64,000 nt of DNA, taken from JAUIAI01 sp045106815 (GTDB lineage: Bacteria; Pseudomonadota; Gammaproteobacteria; Burkholderiales; Burkholderiaceae_E). The number at the start of each line of letters is the position of its first letter. Position 1 is the stretch's first letter. The stretch covers positions 1 to 64,000 of the forward strand of contig JBGCFG010000003.1 in NCBI GenBank assembly GCA_045106815.1, written 5' to 3'. Under the pieces are notes generated by a model that was not told the origin of the DNA, did no database searches, and worked only from the letters and a program-made list of their open reading frames with translations. Positions 16,895-25,477 of this stretch are shown piece by piece. Made by a program: the position numbers and the translations under genes.

Positions 16895-17386
16895 TCAGCC
16901 GTGATACGCCTGGCTAACCGCAAAACTATCTTCAAACCAATGCCACAGTGTCACCTGTCCGCCTTTCACTTTGGCACGCAAAGCGAAAGAGAACTCCCCA
17001 GTTTCCTTACCGGTTTTGGTCGCGATCGAGTTCATACGACCAAACACGGCTACCGTGTCACCTGAGGCAAACGCATCGCTGTTCTCCCAAAGAGTCGTTT
17101 TTAGGTTTGATGAAAAGACGCCAAGAAATTTGAAGATCGCTTCTTTGCCGTCTGACTCGCCAATCCAGGGCAGGCTCTTGTCACCCTCGTTATGCCAGAC
17201 CATGTCATCGGCCATGAGCGGAGCCATGGCATCCATATCACCGCTGCCCATGGCCTTCATAAAGGCCATGACGGTGTCAAAGGAAGTCTGACTGGCTTCA
17301 TCCATCTTGGTTGCGCCTGCGTGGCTTGCTAGCACCAATGCGAGCGATGCGCCGAGCGATGACTTGATTACGGTTCTGCGTTCCAT
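16895..17386 (-). CDS. Exported SnoaL-like protein (Tat-type signal)
   Basis: A 163-residue protein with an N-terminal E-R-R-T-V-I-K motif followed by a hydrophobic stretch to about residue 26, which reads as a twin-arginine export signal. The mature domain is SnoaL/NTF2-like (M-K-A-M-G-S-G-D-M-D-A-M-A-P-L-M-A-D-D-M-V-W near residue 43). Ligand unknown. It is convergent with the ferric-reductase-like gene. ATG at 17386 is clear. Confidence 0.75.
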   Translation of the reverse strand: MERRTVIKSSLGASLALVLASHAGATKMDEASQTSFDTVMAFMKAMGSGDMDAMAPLMADDMVWHNEGDKSLPWIGESDGKEAIFKFLGVFSSNLKTTLWENSDAFASGDTVAVFGRMNSIATKTGKETGEFSFALRAKVKGGQVTLWHWFEDSFAVSQAYHG

Positions 17387-17787
17387 TCAGCTCTCTAAAG
17401 TATGTCGTTCGAAAGTATCCCCAACGAGTTTAGGATGGAATCGCAGGCGATTTAATGACGATTTTTGTCCATAGTGTGTTCTGCCTATCCGAACAATCGT
17501 CGTGCAACGGCTCAGATTCATCACCCCTTCAGCATCAGTCAGTGACTCATGTTTGGTCCATCAAGTATGGGTGACGCCAGACGCAAAAACGCCTCATTAG
17601 TATCTGACCATGATTGCTCCGACTTGCAGAACAGTCTATTCGGCGGTTTGAACATAGTCGGAAGCGTTTCAGCCCCTTAGACTCCGGCCCGGGCGACGCA
17701 GAGAAGCGGTCATAGAGCCCTTGCGCCCCGTATGAACAGCCCCCCGGAATCCGTGACACAACAAAACCCCCACCAGGAGACAAACCA
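17387..17787. other. Intergenic region, nothing recognised
   Basis: About 400 bases between a SnoaL-like gene and a small lipoprotein gene, read outward in both directions. It must contain both promoters, but no convincing hexamer pair, repeat or hairpin with T-tract was found. An 84-codon reading frame on the minus strand here has no coding character. Confidence 0.5.
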
Positions 17788-18357
17788 ATGATCATATTCA
17801 AGCGAACGTTCTATGTCGCGATGCTTGCGTCTATGACCCTCATGGCCGCTACCGGATGTTCATCTGACGATGATGTTCAGGCCAGCCGAGTCAATCAGGC
17901 GGTCAATATTTTTCAGAACAGCCAGGCGACCGGCGGAACGCCTCAAACTGTTGATGCTAAAGGCCCGGTCGACGTCACTGACGCTGTTGAATTTCCCGGG
18001 TTTGCTTTCGGAGTCTACGACGTCAACGTGACAGCAAACAGTGTGACGATGAAACTCGTTGCCCAGCTTGAGAATCTGCAGATCACTCTTTATGACGACA
18101 CGACTTTTGATCGCTACTACTTTGAGTTCGATCGAGAAATTCCATTCGCAGAGCTATCAAACTCAACCGATGAGAATTTTTCAGCAACGGTCGAATTGGT
18201 TTCACCTGGTACGACGGTTATCACATCCGGTGCTTTTGTTGACGGCCTACCGAGTGAATTCACGTTTGCAAAAGGCGGCATCCTGATCACCGTGGGAGAA
18301 GGAACCGACCTCACCAAGATAACCGAGAATCAGGGATCTTTGACCGTTAACTTCTAG
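17788..18357 (+). CDS. Small lipoprotein of unknown function
   Basis: A 189-residue secreted lipoprotein. The signal peptide ends at the lipobox A-T-G-C (Cys24), and Ser-Ser-Asp-Asp-Asp follows. The mature part is rich in beta-prone segments and acidic residues and is not recognised as a known family. AGGAG lies just before the ATG, so the start is secure. It stands alone between oppositely read genes. Confidence 0.7.
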   Translation: MIIFKRTFYVAMLASMTLMAATGCSSDDDVQASRVNQAVNIFQNSQATGGTPQTVDAKGPVDVTDAVEFPGFAFGVYDVNVTANSVTMKLVAQLENLQITLYDDTTFDRYYFEFDREIPFAELSNSTDENFSATVELVSPGTTVITSGAFVDGLPSEFTFAKGGILITVGEGTDLTKITENQGSLTVNF

Positions 18358-18384
18358 GCATCGGATTCAGAAGCATCCAACCTG

Positions 18385-18662
18385 CTATGGTTTTTCGCCC
18401 TTATTCCGCTTCAGCACCATAGCCTTAGCAACCTCTTCTGTGACCCTGTTTTCATTCTCAGAGGCATGGTCAGCGGCGATGACGCATTCACCACCGTCCT
18501 CCTGGAGCAGTAAATAATTCATCGTTGAGCCGACATAGCGAAATATCACTGGTTCCTGATAGTCGCGGCCTGCAAACCAGGCTTCAGCCTCTGATGAGCA
18601 GTAAAACCAAGGATCCCGGTGCTACCGTCATAATCCTTGCCTTCGACACTCAAAAACGTCAC
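18385..18662 (-). pseudogene. Small gene apparently split by a one-base frameshift
   Basis: Reading leftward, a GTG at 18662 opens a frame (T-F-L-S-V-E-G-K-D-Y-D-G-S-T-G) that loses phase at a CCC run at 18615-18617. A second frame then continues (D-P-W-F-Y-C-S-S-E-A-E-A-W-F-A-G) to a TAG at 18385. Restoring one base gives a single 92-residue protein with ordinary codon use. No family is recognised. It could be a decayed gene, a sequencing error in the short homopolymer, or chance. The start is only 18 bases from that of the divergent nitroreductase. Confidence 0.4.
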
Positions 18663-18680
18663 TAAGACAGGAACCCTTGC

Positions 18681-19364
18681 ATGAACTTTGATGAAGTTGT
18701 TCAAGGCCGTCGCAGTATCCGCGGTTATCTAGACAAGGCAGTGCCCCAATCACTCATTCGCGAAGTGCTGGCCCTTGCAATGCGCGCGCCCACATCGCTC
18801 AACACCCAGCCGTGGAACTTCTTTGTCGTCACCGGAGAAGTGCTCGACAGAATCCGGGCAGGCAATGTTGAGCGAAACATGGCCGGTGTGCCTGATTCCC
18901 GTGAATTTCGAATGGGGCCAGGCTACGAAGGCGCGCACCGAGAGCGGCAAATCGGTATTGCCAAGCAGTTGTTTGGCGCGATGGGTATTGAGCGCGACAA
19001 CAAGGCCAAACGCCAGGACTGGGTCATGCGAGGGTTTCGCCAGTTTGATGCGCCGGTTTCAATTGTGGTGACCTATGACCGCTCGGTTCATGGCGGCGAT
19101 ATTGCCCCCTTTGATTGCGGCGGCGTCACAAATGCGATTGTCAATGCAGCCTGGTCGCGTGGGCTTGGTTGTGTGATCAACAGCCAGGGGATCATGCAAT
19201 CACCGGTAGTGCGGGAGCAGGCAAAGATTCCGGACGATCAGGTGATCATGATCTGCGTTGCGATGGGTTGGCCAGACGAGACCTTTCCAGCCAATGCCGT
19301 CGTCTCTGAAAGGAAGTCCGTTGACGAGGCGGCAAACTTTGTTGGCTTTGACGAAACGGCCTAG
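18681..19364 (+). CDS. Nitroreductase family FMN oxidoreductase
   Basis: A 227-residue flavoprotein of the nitroreductase family, reducing nitro groups, quinones or related compounds with NAD(P)H and FMN. The family's opening R-R-S-I-R-G-Y (residues 10-16) and A-P-T-S-L-N-T-Q-P-W (about 36-45) bind FMN. The W-S-R-G-L-G-C segment and the closing M-G-W-P are also typical. No signal peptide. Its stop overlaps by 4 bases the stop of the convergent SDR gene. Substrate not predictable; the neighbourhood suggests aromatic catabolism. Confidence 0.85.
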   Translation: MNFDEVVQGRRSIRGYLDKAVPQSLIREVLALAMRAPTSLNTQPWNFFVVTGEVLDRIRAGNVERNMAGVPDSREFRMGPGYEGAHRERQIGIAKQLFGAMGIERDNKAKRQDWVMRGFRQFDAPVSIVVTYDRSVHGGDIAPFDCGGVTNAIVNAAWSRGLGCVINSQGIMQSPVVREQAKIPDDQVIMICVAMGWPDETFPANAVVSERKSVDEAANFVGFDETA

Positions 19365-20095
19365 TAGGTCGCGCGCCCGCCTGACAAGTCGAACACGGCT
19401 CCTGAATTGAACGTGCAGGCCGAAGAACTGAGCCACATCACCAGTTCAGCGGCCTCGCTGACCAAACCGAGCCGCTTCATGGGAGATTTGGCAATCATGA
19501 TCTCCACGAACTCAGGGCTCATCTGATCGAGAATATCGGTCTTGATGGCGGCAGGTGCGAGACAATTGACCCTGATATCGGTTTGGGCAAGTTCTTTCGC
19601 GAGCGCCTTGGTAAATCCGATTACACCGGCTTTGGCGGCGCTGTAGGCCGAGGCATTCGGCGTACCCTCCTTACCCGCAAGAGACGCCATGTTCACTATC
19701 CGCCCGTAGCCTGCAGTCTTCATGGTGGGGACGATACATCGGCACAGTCGATAAGTTCCCGTTAGATTGACGTCAATCACCCGCTCCCATTCGTCCGGGT
19801 CGTATTCAGTCGTTGCCATCGTTGCGCCGGCAAACCCTGCGTTATGGGACAGGAAATCGATGCGCCCGTACTGCTTGAATACGGCATCGGTTGCGCGTTG
19901 AATCTGCGTCAGGTCTGAGACGTCGACCTGGTAGTAATCATGCGGAATAGACAGATTCTCGGGCGGGGCCAGGTCCCAGATCTGAACCCGGGCGCCAGCG
20001 CGCTGATATTGGCGCGCGATCTCTGCTCCGATGCCGTTGCTACCACCGGTCACAATCGCAACCCGGTCAGCAAAATCGTATGACGCATCACTCAT
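19361..20095 (-). CDS. Short-chain dehydrogenase/reductase
   Basis: A 244-residue classical SDR. TGGSNGIG (16-23) binds the NAD(P) cofactor, HNAG (84-87) is the structural motif, and Ser138, Tyr151 and Lys155 form the catalytic set. Asp41 after the second strand suggests NAD preference. It lies 6 bases downstream of the dihydroxyacetophenone-dioxygenase-like gene and is surely cotranscribed with it. It could oxidise or reduce an alcohol or ketone in the same pathway. Confidence 0.88.
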   Translation of the reverse strand: MSDASYDFADRVAIVTGGSNGIGAEIARQYQRAGARVQIWDLAPPENLSIPHDYYQVDVSDLTQIQRATDAVFKQYGRIDFLSHNAGFAGATMATTEYDPDEWERVIDVNLTGTYRLCRCIVPTMKTAGYGRIVNMASLAGKEGTPNASAYSAAKAGVIGFTKALAKELAQTDIRVNCLAPAAIKTDILDQMSPEFVEIMIAKSPMKRLGLVSEAAELVMWLSSSACTFNSGAVFDLSGGRATY

Positions 20096-20101
20096 GGTGG
20101 A

Positions 20102-20632
20102 CTAGCGGATAAAGTTGTCGACATAGTCGGCACCGAGGCCAACCTTCTCAAAATGCGCACGGCACATGTCGATCTTGGTGAAGACGTCTTCGTAGCCAAC
20201 ATGCTTGCCGTAGGGATCGACATAGAACATCACCCCATTGACCTGAAAGTACGTGATCATCTCGTCAACATCGTCGGGCACAACCAGCGTATGCGTTTCG
20301 CCGGGCGGCTCAAACACATAGCCGCCCTCCTCGGCCACCCAGTCATGCTCCAGGTAGTGCCAGTGCCCTTTGAGTACAAAACCATGCACGGCATTCGGAT
20401 GACGATGACGAGACAACACGCCTGACTGAGTAACCTTGAGCAGATTCATCCAATAGCCCTGTGACCGGTTCAGGCACAGCGGTCTAAAGAACACATGCTC
20501 AGTTTGCTGCACCCACATGCGATCGTCATCTGCCGACACTGCATTTGGAATCACGATCTCCGGCAATGCGTCGGGCGGCATAGGGTGCTGGTAAGGCATG
20601 CGCGGGTCTGCATCTTTTTCTACGACGGGCAT
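20102..20632 (-). CDS. 2,4'-Dihydroxyacetophenone dioxygenase-like cupin
   Basis: A 176-residue cupin closely resembling 2,4'-dihydroxyacetophenone dioxygenases, iron enzymes that cleave the bond between two keto-side carbons of aryl ketones. The pattern R-H76-R-H78-P, the G-H-W-H-Y-L-E-H segment and P-P-G-E-T-H114 supply the likely metal ligands. ATG at 20632 is chosen because AGGAG lies 6 bases upstream; in-frame ATG at 20668 has none. It is first in an operon with the SDR and is divergent from an IclR regulator, with a palindromic operator candidate between them. The actual substrate may differ from the name. Confidence 0.75.
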   Translation of the reverse strand: MPVVEKDADPRMPYQHPMPPDALPEIVIPNAVSADDDRMWVQQTEHVFFRPLCLNRSQGYWMNLLKVTQSGVLSRHRHPNAVHGFVLKGHWHYLEHDWVAEEGGYVFEPPGETHTLVVPDDVDEMITYFQVNGVMFYVDPYGKHVGYEDVFTKIDMCRAHFEKVGLGADYVDNFIR

Positions 20633-20671
20633 TTGAAGCTCCTGATTGCTTATCTTGACTTTGTTCATTAT

Positions 20672-20687
20672 ATGGACAATAGTCCAT
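20672..20687. promoter_or_regulatory. Palindromic operator candidate for IclR regulator
   Basis: ATGGAC-AATA-GTCCAT is a perfect 6-bp inverted repeat. It lies between the divergent dioxygenase-like and IclR genes, 40 bases from each start. Position and size fit an IclR-type site controlling both directions. Confidence 0.6.
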
Positions 20688-20727
20688 CTTATGAACGATA
20701 CTCGCATGTCATTGCAAGCCTTGTCAA

Positions 20728-21498
20728 ATGTCTGAACCTATCCAAGGGGCGCAGAGCTTCGCTCGCAACATCGCCGTTCTGCAGCTCATTGCGGATGCCG
20801 GGGAGCCGCTCAGCCGAGCCGATCTGCAGAAGTTATGCGGCCTGACGCGCCCAACCTTGTACCGGGTGCTTGCTGCGCTCGCGTCAGAAGGGTTAATAGA
20901 ATTGAGTCGAGACAACCGCTATAAGTTGGGCGGCCGATTAGTCAGCCTGGCCCGGGCCGCGCTAGCACAAAACGACATTCGGTCGGCTGCAGCAACACCG
21001 CTAACCCGCTTGCGTGACGCTACTGGCGAGACGGTTCATCTCGCGGTGCGCAGCGGCGATGAACTCGTGTACGTCGACAAAATTGAAAGCCGCGAAGTTG
21101 TCCGGATGGCATCAACTGTTGGCACGCGGGTGCCGTTTCATTCCAGCGGCGTTGGTAAAGCTTTTCTGAGCGCGCTCGCACCAGCAGAAGCCACGGCCCT
21201 CATTGGCCGATTGACTCTGCTGTCAATTACCCCTCACACCACAACCAGCCGCCGCGCCCTGCTTAAAACCGTCAAGGCTGCACGCGAGGCCGGGTTCGTC
21301 CGTGACGATCAGGAGAACGAGTTAGGCATCGTTTGCTTTGGCGCTGCTATTCGCGAAGCGGTCGATCGACCAGTCGCAAGCGTTAGTGTGTCTGTGCCCG
21401 TGTTTAGACTCGCGCACGATACAGCGATGTATAGCGACGCGCTGCTGCAAGCCGTTAGCGATATATCAACCGCATTAGGAATGTCAGCTATCCGCTAG
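20728..21498 (+). CDS. IclR-family transcriptional regulator
   Basis: A 256-residue regulator. The N-terminal winged helix-turn-helix (about residues 10-70, with L-C-G-L-T-R-P-T-L-Y-R-V-L) is followed by the IclR effector domain. That domain shows F-H-S-S-G-V-G-K-A-F-L and G-F-V-R-D-D-Q-E-N-E-L-G-I. Divergent position and the palindrome at 20672-20687 indicate control of the dioxygenase-SDR operon and of itself. The inducer is probably an aromatic acid or ketone, by analogy with the family. Confidence 0.9.
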   Translation: MSEPIQGAQSFARNIAVLQLIADAGEPLSRADLQKLCGLTRPTLYRVLAALASEGLIELSRDNRYKLGGRLVSLARAALAQNDIRSAAATPLTRLRDATGETVHLAVRSGDELVYVDKIESREVVRMASTVGTRVPFHSSGVGKAFLSALAPAEATALIGRLTLLSITPHTTTSRRALLKTVKAAREAGFVRDDQENELGIVCFGAAIREAVDRPVASVSVSVPVFRLAHDTAMYSDALLQAVSDISTALGMSAIR

Positions 21499-21675
21499 AA
21501 GAGAGCTCGGGCGGGAGCCGTCTTGCTAGCACAGAAAGCAATAAGGTCAATATCCGTTTGCAAAAGTGGTGAATAACACCCATGGCTCTTGTTGATTGGT
21601 AATCTGCGGTCGCCCGAATTGATCTGTTCGCGGCGAGCCAGAAAGATTAATTCAATCGACAGTAAAAGGACACCG

Positions 21676-22551
21676 ATGAGAGGCATGACCAATCCGTTCG
21701 CCCTAGCAACCGCTTCCCTGATTCTTCTTGCTGGCTGCAGCACTGCGGGCAAAGAAGACAAGATGATGGCTCCTGGACCAGTCACCGATGAAGCGATCGC
21801 AACTCAACGCGCGGCACTGGCCAAATCAACCGAAAACGCCGGATTCGGCCCACAGGCGCCGCGGGACCTTTCAGTCATTGGGGGCGCAAACACGCGCTTG
21901 TTTTCAGCGGCGCCTCCGGCGAGCAGCATGAATCTGTGCAACATTCACTTCCACGAAAGCGCTGAACACAAAGGCGGTGACTTTACGAAGTACGCAGGCA
22001 ATGGTGACGGCCTTGGTTCCGGCACAGGCTTTCAGTACTCAGGCACGCTCACCGCAGCCGAACTCGCCGATGTTGGCGTGACGATCGGCGCAGGTAAGTA
22101 CGGTGATCTGGTACCGGGCGATACAATCGAAGTTCACTACGTTCATACAAGCGCTCAAGTCACACCAGGCCCAACATTGGGTGCCTGCCTGAGTGAAGCG
22201 ATTGGCAATCCGCAGTTGCGGGTCGAAACACAGGTGATGGTGCTGGTCAATGATGACAACGCGCTGGACTTTGCCGAGATCTCAAAGGTCGAGCAAATCA
22301 ATGGCCTCTTTCAGGCACCTAACGTCCCGACAGACACGGGCACACCCATCGTTTATGCCGGCTCAACGACAGGCCCGAGCTATAACGAAAAAGGCTCTCC
22401 GTTCCAGGTGACCTGGAGTGTTCGTCCCCAGGTAGCGAAGGTCAGCATTCAATCAGTCGATGCCTGGCTCAAGAGCAATATTTTTAACGAGGCGAGCGCG
22501 CATGGCGTGCGCAATCTCGTGACTAACCCTGACCTGCTTTCGCCAATCTAG
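21676..22551 (+). CDS. Delta-class carbonic anhydrase, lipoprotein
   Basis: A 291-residue exported protein. AAGGA lies 5 bases before the ATG at 21676, and the signal ends at a lipobox L-A-G-C. Residues 89-103 carry the pattern C-N-I-H91-F-H93-E-S-A-E-H98-K, which matches the zinc-binding region of delta-type carbonic anhydrases first described in diatoms. Spaced cysteines (C89, and one in L-G-A-C-L) may form the family disulfide. It would interconvert CO2 and bicarbonate at the cell envelope. The assignment rests on this motif and overall layout. Confidence 0.65.
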   Translation: MRGMTNPFALATASLILLAGCSTAGKEDKMMAPGPVTDEAIATQRAALAKSTENAGFGPQAPRDLSVIGGANTRLFSAAPPASSMNLCNIHFHESAEHKGGDFTKYAGNGDGLGSGTGFQYSGTLTAAELADVGVTIGAGKYGDLVPGDTIEVHYVHTSAQVTPGPTLGACLSEAIGNPQLRVETQVMVLVNDDNALDFAEISKVEQINGLFQAPNVPTDTGTPIVYAGSTTGPSYNEKGSPFQVTWSVRPQVAKVSIQSVDAWLKSNIFNEASAHGVRNLVTNPDLLSPI

Positions 22552-22562
22552 TCTAGTCAAAC

Positions 22563-22602
22563 GCGGTTGAGGTCGGCGCAGTGACTGCCGGCCCTCAGCC
22601 GC
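22563..22602. other. Hairpin between convergent genes
   Basis: Arms GCGGTTGAGG (22563-22572) and CCTCAGCCGC (22593-22602) pair with one G-U. An inner GCAG-TGA-CTGC stem extends the structure. It lies between the ends of the carbonic anhydrase and deacetylase genes and overlaps the latter's stop. No T-tract follows, so termination is possible but unproven. Confidence 0.3.
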
Positions 22603-23515
22603 GCCCTATCGCCTGCTCGACATGCTCGGCTATCTTTCCGGGCGTGGTCATCCAGACACGACCGGTGTCGCGAACGCTTGCAATGTGTTCAAGCGCCCTG
22701 CGCAGGTGACGCAACCGATAAGGCTGCCCAACCAGGTACGGATGCAAGGCAATCCCCATCACCAACGGCTGACCTGTCGATTGCTCTAGCATTTCATCAA
22801 ACTGATCAATGATCATGTCGGCAAACGCTTTGCCATCGAGTTGGCGAGCGATGATCATCGGAATGTCGTTTAGCTCCTGCGGATAAGGCACCGACCAGAT
22901 GCCCTGTCCGTCACGGGTGCGCATCATCAAGGGTTGATCATCATGGCACCAGTTGAGGTTGTATTGATACCCGCATTCGGCAAGCAAGTCTGGTGTGGTG
23001 AGACTTTCAGATATCCAGGGTGATAGCCAGCCAGTTACCTGCTGCCCACTGTGGCTGGCTATCTGATCGCGACAATTAGCCAGAAGGGCTTTCTCGCGAG
23101 CTTCATCCCATTGCCCTTGTCGTTCAGCATTGGTATGGCCATGACCGATAATTTCATCGCCACGATCCACAAAAGCCTGAACCAATGACGGGCAATGATC
23201 GTATAAGGCCGTGTTGATAATCGCGCCTGTCGGCATACTGAGTTGGTCAAACAACGCCAGGCATCGCCAAGCCCCAACCCGATTGCCATACTCGCGCCAG
23301 CTGTAGTTGAGTACATCAGGCTCTGGCGATGCAGGACCAATCTTTGCCCCCATGCCCTCAGCAAACGCAAAGTGCTCGATGTTGAACCCCAAATACACCG
23401 CCAGGCTTGCGCCATCCGGCCAGCGATAGCTTTCTCGTTGGGTGATCGGGCTGTAGTCGAATCGGCCATGTGTTGGCAGCGAGCCCTCGTAGGGCGTGTT
23501 CTTTGTATCGGTCAT
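22595..23515 (-). CDS. Polysaccharide deacetylase (NodB/PuuE-like)
   Basis: A 306-residue NodB-fold hydrolase. It resembles the PuuE (allantoinase-like) and putative urate-catabolism branch rather than wall-modifying deacetylases: no signal peptide, an opening R-W-P-D-G-A-S-L-A-V segment, Y-G-N-R-V-G-A-W-R, then E-I-I-G-H-G-H-T-N. The last has the paired histidines that hold metal. The substrate is likely a small amide or ring compound rather than a polymer, by inference. The SnoaL-like gene lies 13 bases upstream on the same strand. Confidence 0.8.
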   Translation of the reverse strand: MTDTKNTPYEGSLPTHGRFDYSPITQRESYRWPDGASLAVYLGFNIEHFAFAEGMGAKIGPASPEPDVLNYSWREYGNRVGAWRCLALFDQLSMPTGAIINTALYDHCPSLVQAFVDRGDEIIGHGHTNAERQGQWDEAREKALLANCRDQIASHSGQQVTGWLSPWISESLTTPDLLAECGYQYNLNWCHDDQPLMMRTRDGQGIWSVPYPQELNDIPMIIARQLDGKAFADMIIDQFDEMLEQSTGQPLVMGIALHPYLVGQPYRLRHLRRALEHIASVRDTGRVWMTTPGKIAEHVEQAIGRG

Positions 23516-23528
23516 GCTTCCTTCAACT

Positions 23529-23939
23529 CTAGAGCCGCGCGAGCCCTGCTCTAACCATCAGCCATTCGGCACTATCGTTCCAGACCTGTAGTTCGGTGAT
23601 CAATCCGTTGGACACGATGTAACGGTCAATATAGCGATTGCCTTCAAACGGCGTGCCATCGGGCCATTCGCCGTACAGTGACCCCTTGCTATAAACAATT
23701 GTCTCTGATTCAGTGCCACCGGCCACCGTTTCGGTACTGTCTATTTTCTTCTTAACCCATTTGTAGCGCGATGCATTGAATGCGGTGCAGTCAGCTGGGC
23801 GGCTCATCTGCCGGTCACCCGTAAACCTGATCCGCATATCGTCAGATACATACTGGCTTGCCGCTTCAGGGTCTGGCTTCATCACAAGCCGTAGGTATTC
23901 ATCGACTATCTCTGCTGGGGTCATTCGACTTTGCTCCAT
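23529..23939 (-). CDS. SnoaL-like (NTF2-fold) protein
   Basis: A 136-residue protein with an NTF2-like fold pattern: a helical start (P-A-E-I-V-D-E-Y-L-R-L-V), a D-D-M-R-I-R-F-T segment and strands to R-Y-I-V-S-N-G-L-I-T-E-L-Q-V-W. No signal peptide. It is cotranscribed with the deacetylase gene 13 bases downstream, suggesting a shared pathway. Ligand unknown. Confidence 0.65.
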   Translation of the reverse strand: MEQSRMTPAEIVDEYLRLVMKPDPEAASQYVSDDMRIRFTGDRQMSRPADCTAFNASRYKWVKKKIDSTETVAGGTESETIVYSKGSLYGEWPDGTPFEGNRYIDRYIVSNGLITELQVWNDSAEWLMVRAGLARL

Positions 23940-24204
23940 ATGTTCGACTCAAGTGCACTAGCGCCGCACCAAGAAGTGACATCCACAAAGGCGCGCTCAG
24001 TTTGAGTGCAGCCGGGAATGCGCGTTCCGCTTCTGGCGATCAATCAAAAGCAGTGCAAGCACCATGCCGAGCGGGTATCGTGAGGCGTTAGCGTTCATTG
24101 CGGACAAAAACCCTACGGGCTCACCGGTATGGGGCTTGCTAATTACTCCTAAACGCCCGGCATCACGCCAGGGAAATACTGTTCAGCGCTTTAGGGGAGC
24201 TGTT

Positions 24205-25443
24205 ATGTCCGTAAGACCCATCCAAGAGTCGTTAGTGAAATCAACTGAACCAGCCAAAGATCGCATGAGGCGCCGCGTGTTTAAGTCAATCGCAGTTGCC
24301 ACTGGCGCTCTTGGCATTGGCGCCAGTGCATTCGTGTACGCAGCCGAGCCCATTAAAATCGGCCTGGTCGCTGCGCTTTCCGGCCAGTCAGCACTATCCG
24401 GGCAGGCCATCACTCGCGGCCTTGAAATCGCCATTGATGAAATCAACGCCAAGGGCGGGCTTCTCGGCGGCCGCCCGCTTGAATTGGTCCGGCGCGACGA
24501 TGAATCAAATCCGGCGAAAGGCGTAGTTGCGGCAAGAGAGCTTATTTATCGCGAAAAAGTTGCGGTGCTCTTTGGTGGCCTGGACACCCCTGTGTCGCTC
24601 GCCATCGTGCCTTTAATCAACAAAGAAAAGGTGCCGTTCATGGGGCCCTGGGCCGCCGGCACACCAGTGACCAAGAATGGTGCTGATCCGAATTTTGCGT
24701 TTCGCGTGTCTGCCGTTGATGAGATCGTCAATGTCGGCATGCTGAAGTATTCAAAGAAAAACTTTGGAACCACCAAGCCAGGACTGATGTTGGTGAACAA
24801 CCCATGGGGCGAATCCAATGAAAAGGGCCTGGATGTTGCACTCAAGTCAGCCGGCGTCACGCCAGCAGGCATCGAAAAATTCGAAGGCAACGACCTTGAT
24901 ATGGTGCCGCAGCTCACGCGCCTAAAAAACGCCGGCGCTGATGCAATCTTCTTGGTGGGCAACGTGGCGCCCTCAGCTCAGGTGGTCAAATCCCTAACCC
25001 GCATGGACTGGAAAGTACCCATCGTTTCGCACTGGGGTCCTGCAGGTGGCCGGTTTACAGAACTGGCTGGTCCTGATGCCAAGTCTGTGCACTTCGTGCA
25101 AACCTATAGCTTCTTTGGTGATCAGTCACCGATTGGCAAGCGCGTGATTGATAGCCTGGTCACGAAATACGATGACATCAAAGGCCCGGAAGACATCACC
25201 CCGGCGGTTGGTGTCGCCAATGCCTACGATGGCATGCACCTCACGGCGCTAGCGATAGAGGCAGCCGGATCCACGGACGGTCCGGCAATTCGTGAGGGGT
25301 ATTACAAGATTGAACAGCATGAAGGGCTCATCAAGACCTACAACAAACCCTTCACTCCCGAAGTACACGATGCCGTGGGGCCAGATGATTATGTCTGGGC
25401 GCAGTTCATTGAAAACAAGATTGTCCCGGTCAGCTTGAAGTAG
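24205..25443 (+). CDS. ABC transporter substrate-binding protein (LivK-like)
   Basis: A 412-residue periplasmic binding protein of the branched-chain amino acid/amide type. ATG at 24205 has GGGGAG just upstream. The N-terminus contains R-R-R-V-F-K (residues 22-27) and a hydrophobic run to about residue 47, resembling a twin-arginine signal. The mature part opens with P-I-K-I-G-L-V-A-A-L-S-G, the canonical start of the Peripla_BP_6 domain. It is first in an operon with the membrane and ATPase genes. Ligand not predictable; it need not be an amino acid. Confidence 0.88.
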   Translation: MSVRPIQESLVKSTEPAKDRMRRRVFKSIAVATGALGIGASAFVYAAEPIKIGLVAALSGQSALSGQAITRGLEIAIDEINAKGGLLGGRPLELVRRDDESNPAKGVVAARELIYREKVAVLFGGLDTPVSLAIVPLINKEKVPFMGPWAAGTPVTKNGADPNFAFRVSAVDEIVNVGMLKYSKKNFGTTKPGLMLVNNPWGESNEKGLDVALKSAGVTPAGIEKFEGNDLDMVPQLTRLKNAGADAIFLVGNVAPSAQVVKSLTRMDWKVPIVSHWGPAGGRFTELAGPDAKSVHFVQTYSFFGDQSPIGKRVIDSLVTKYDDIKGPEDITPAVGVANAYDGMHLTALAIEAAGSTDGPAIREGYYKIEQHEGLIKTYNKPFTPEVHDAVGPDDYVWAQFIENKIVPVSLK

Positions 25444-25477
25444 CTAGCACCGAACCAAGCGACAAACCGGAGAGCAC

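Noticed and set aside
17547..17801. An 84-codon minus-strand frame upstream of the lipoprotein gene
   Set aside because: No homology-like pattern, no ribosome site, and it overlaps the start of a well-supported gene.
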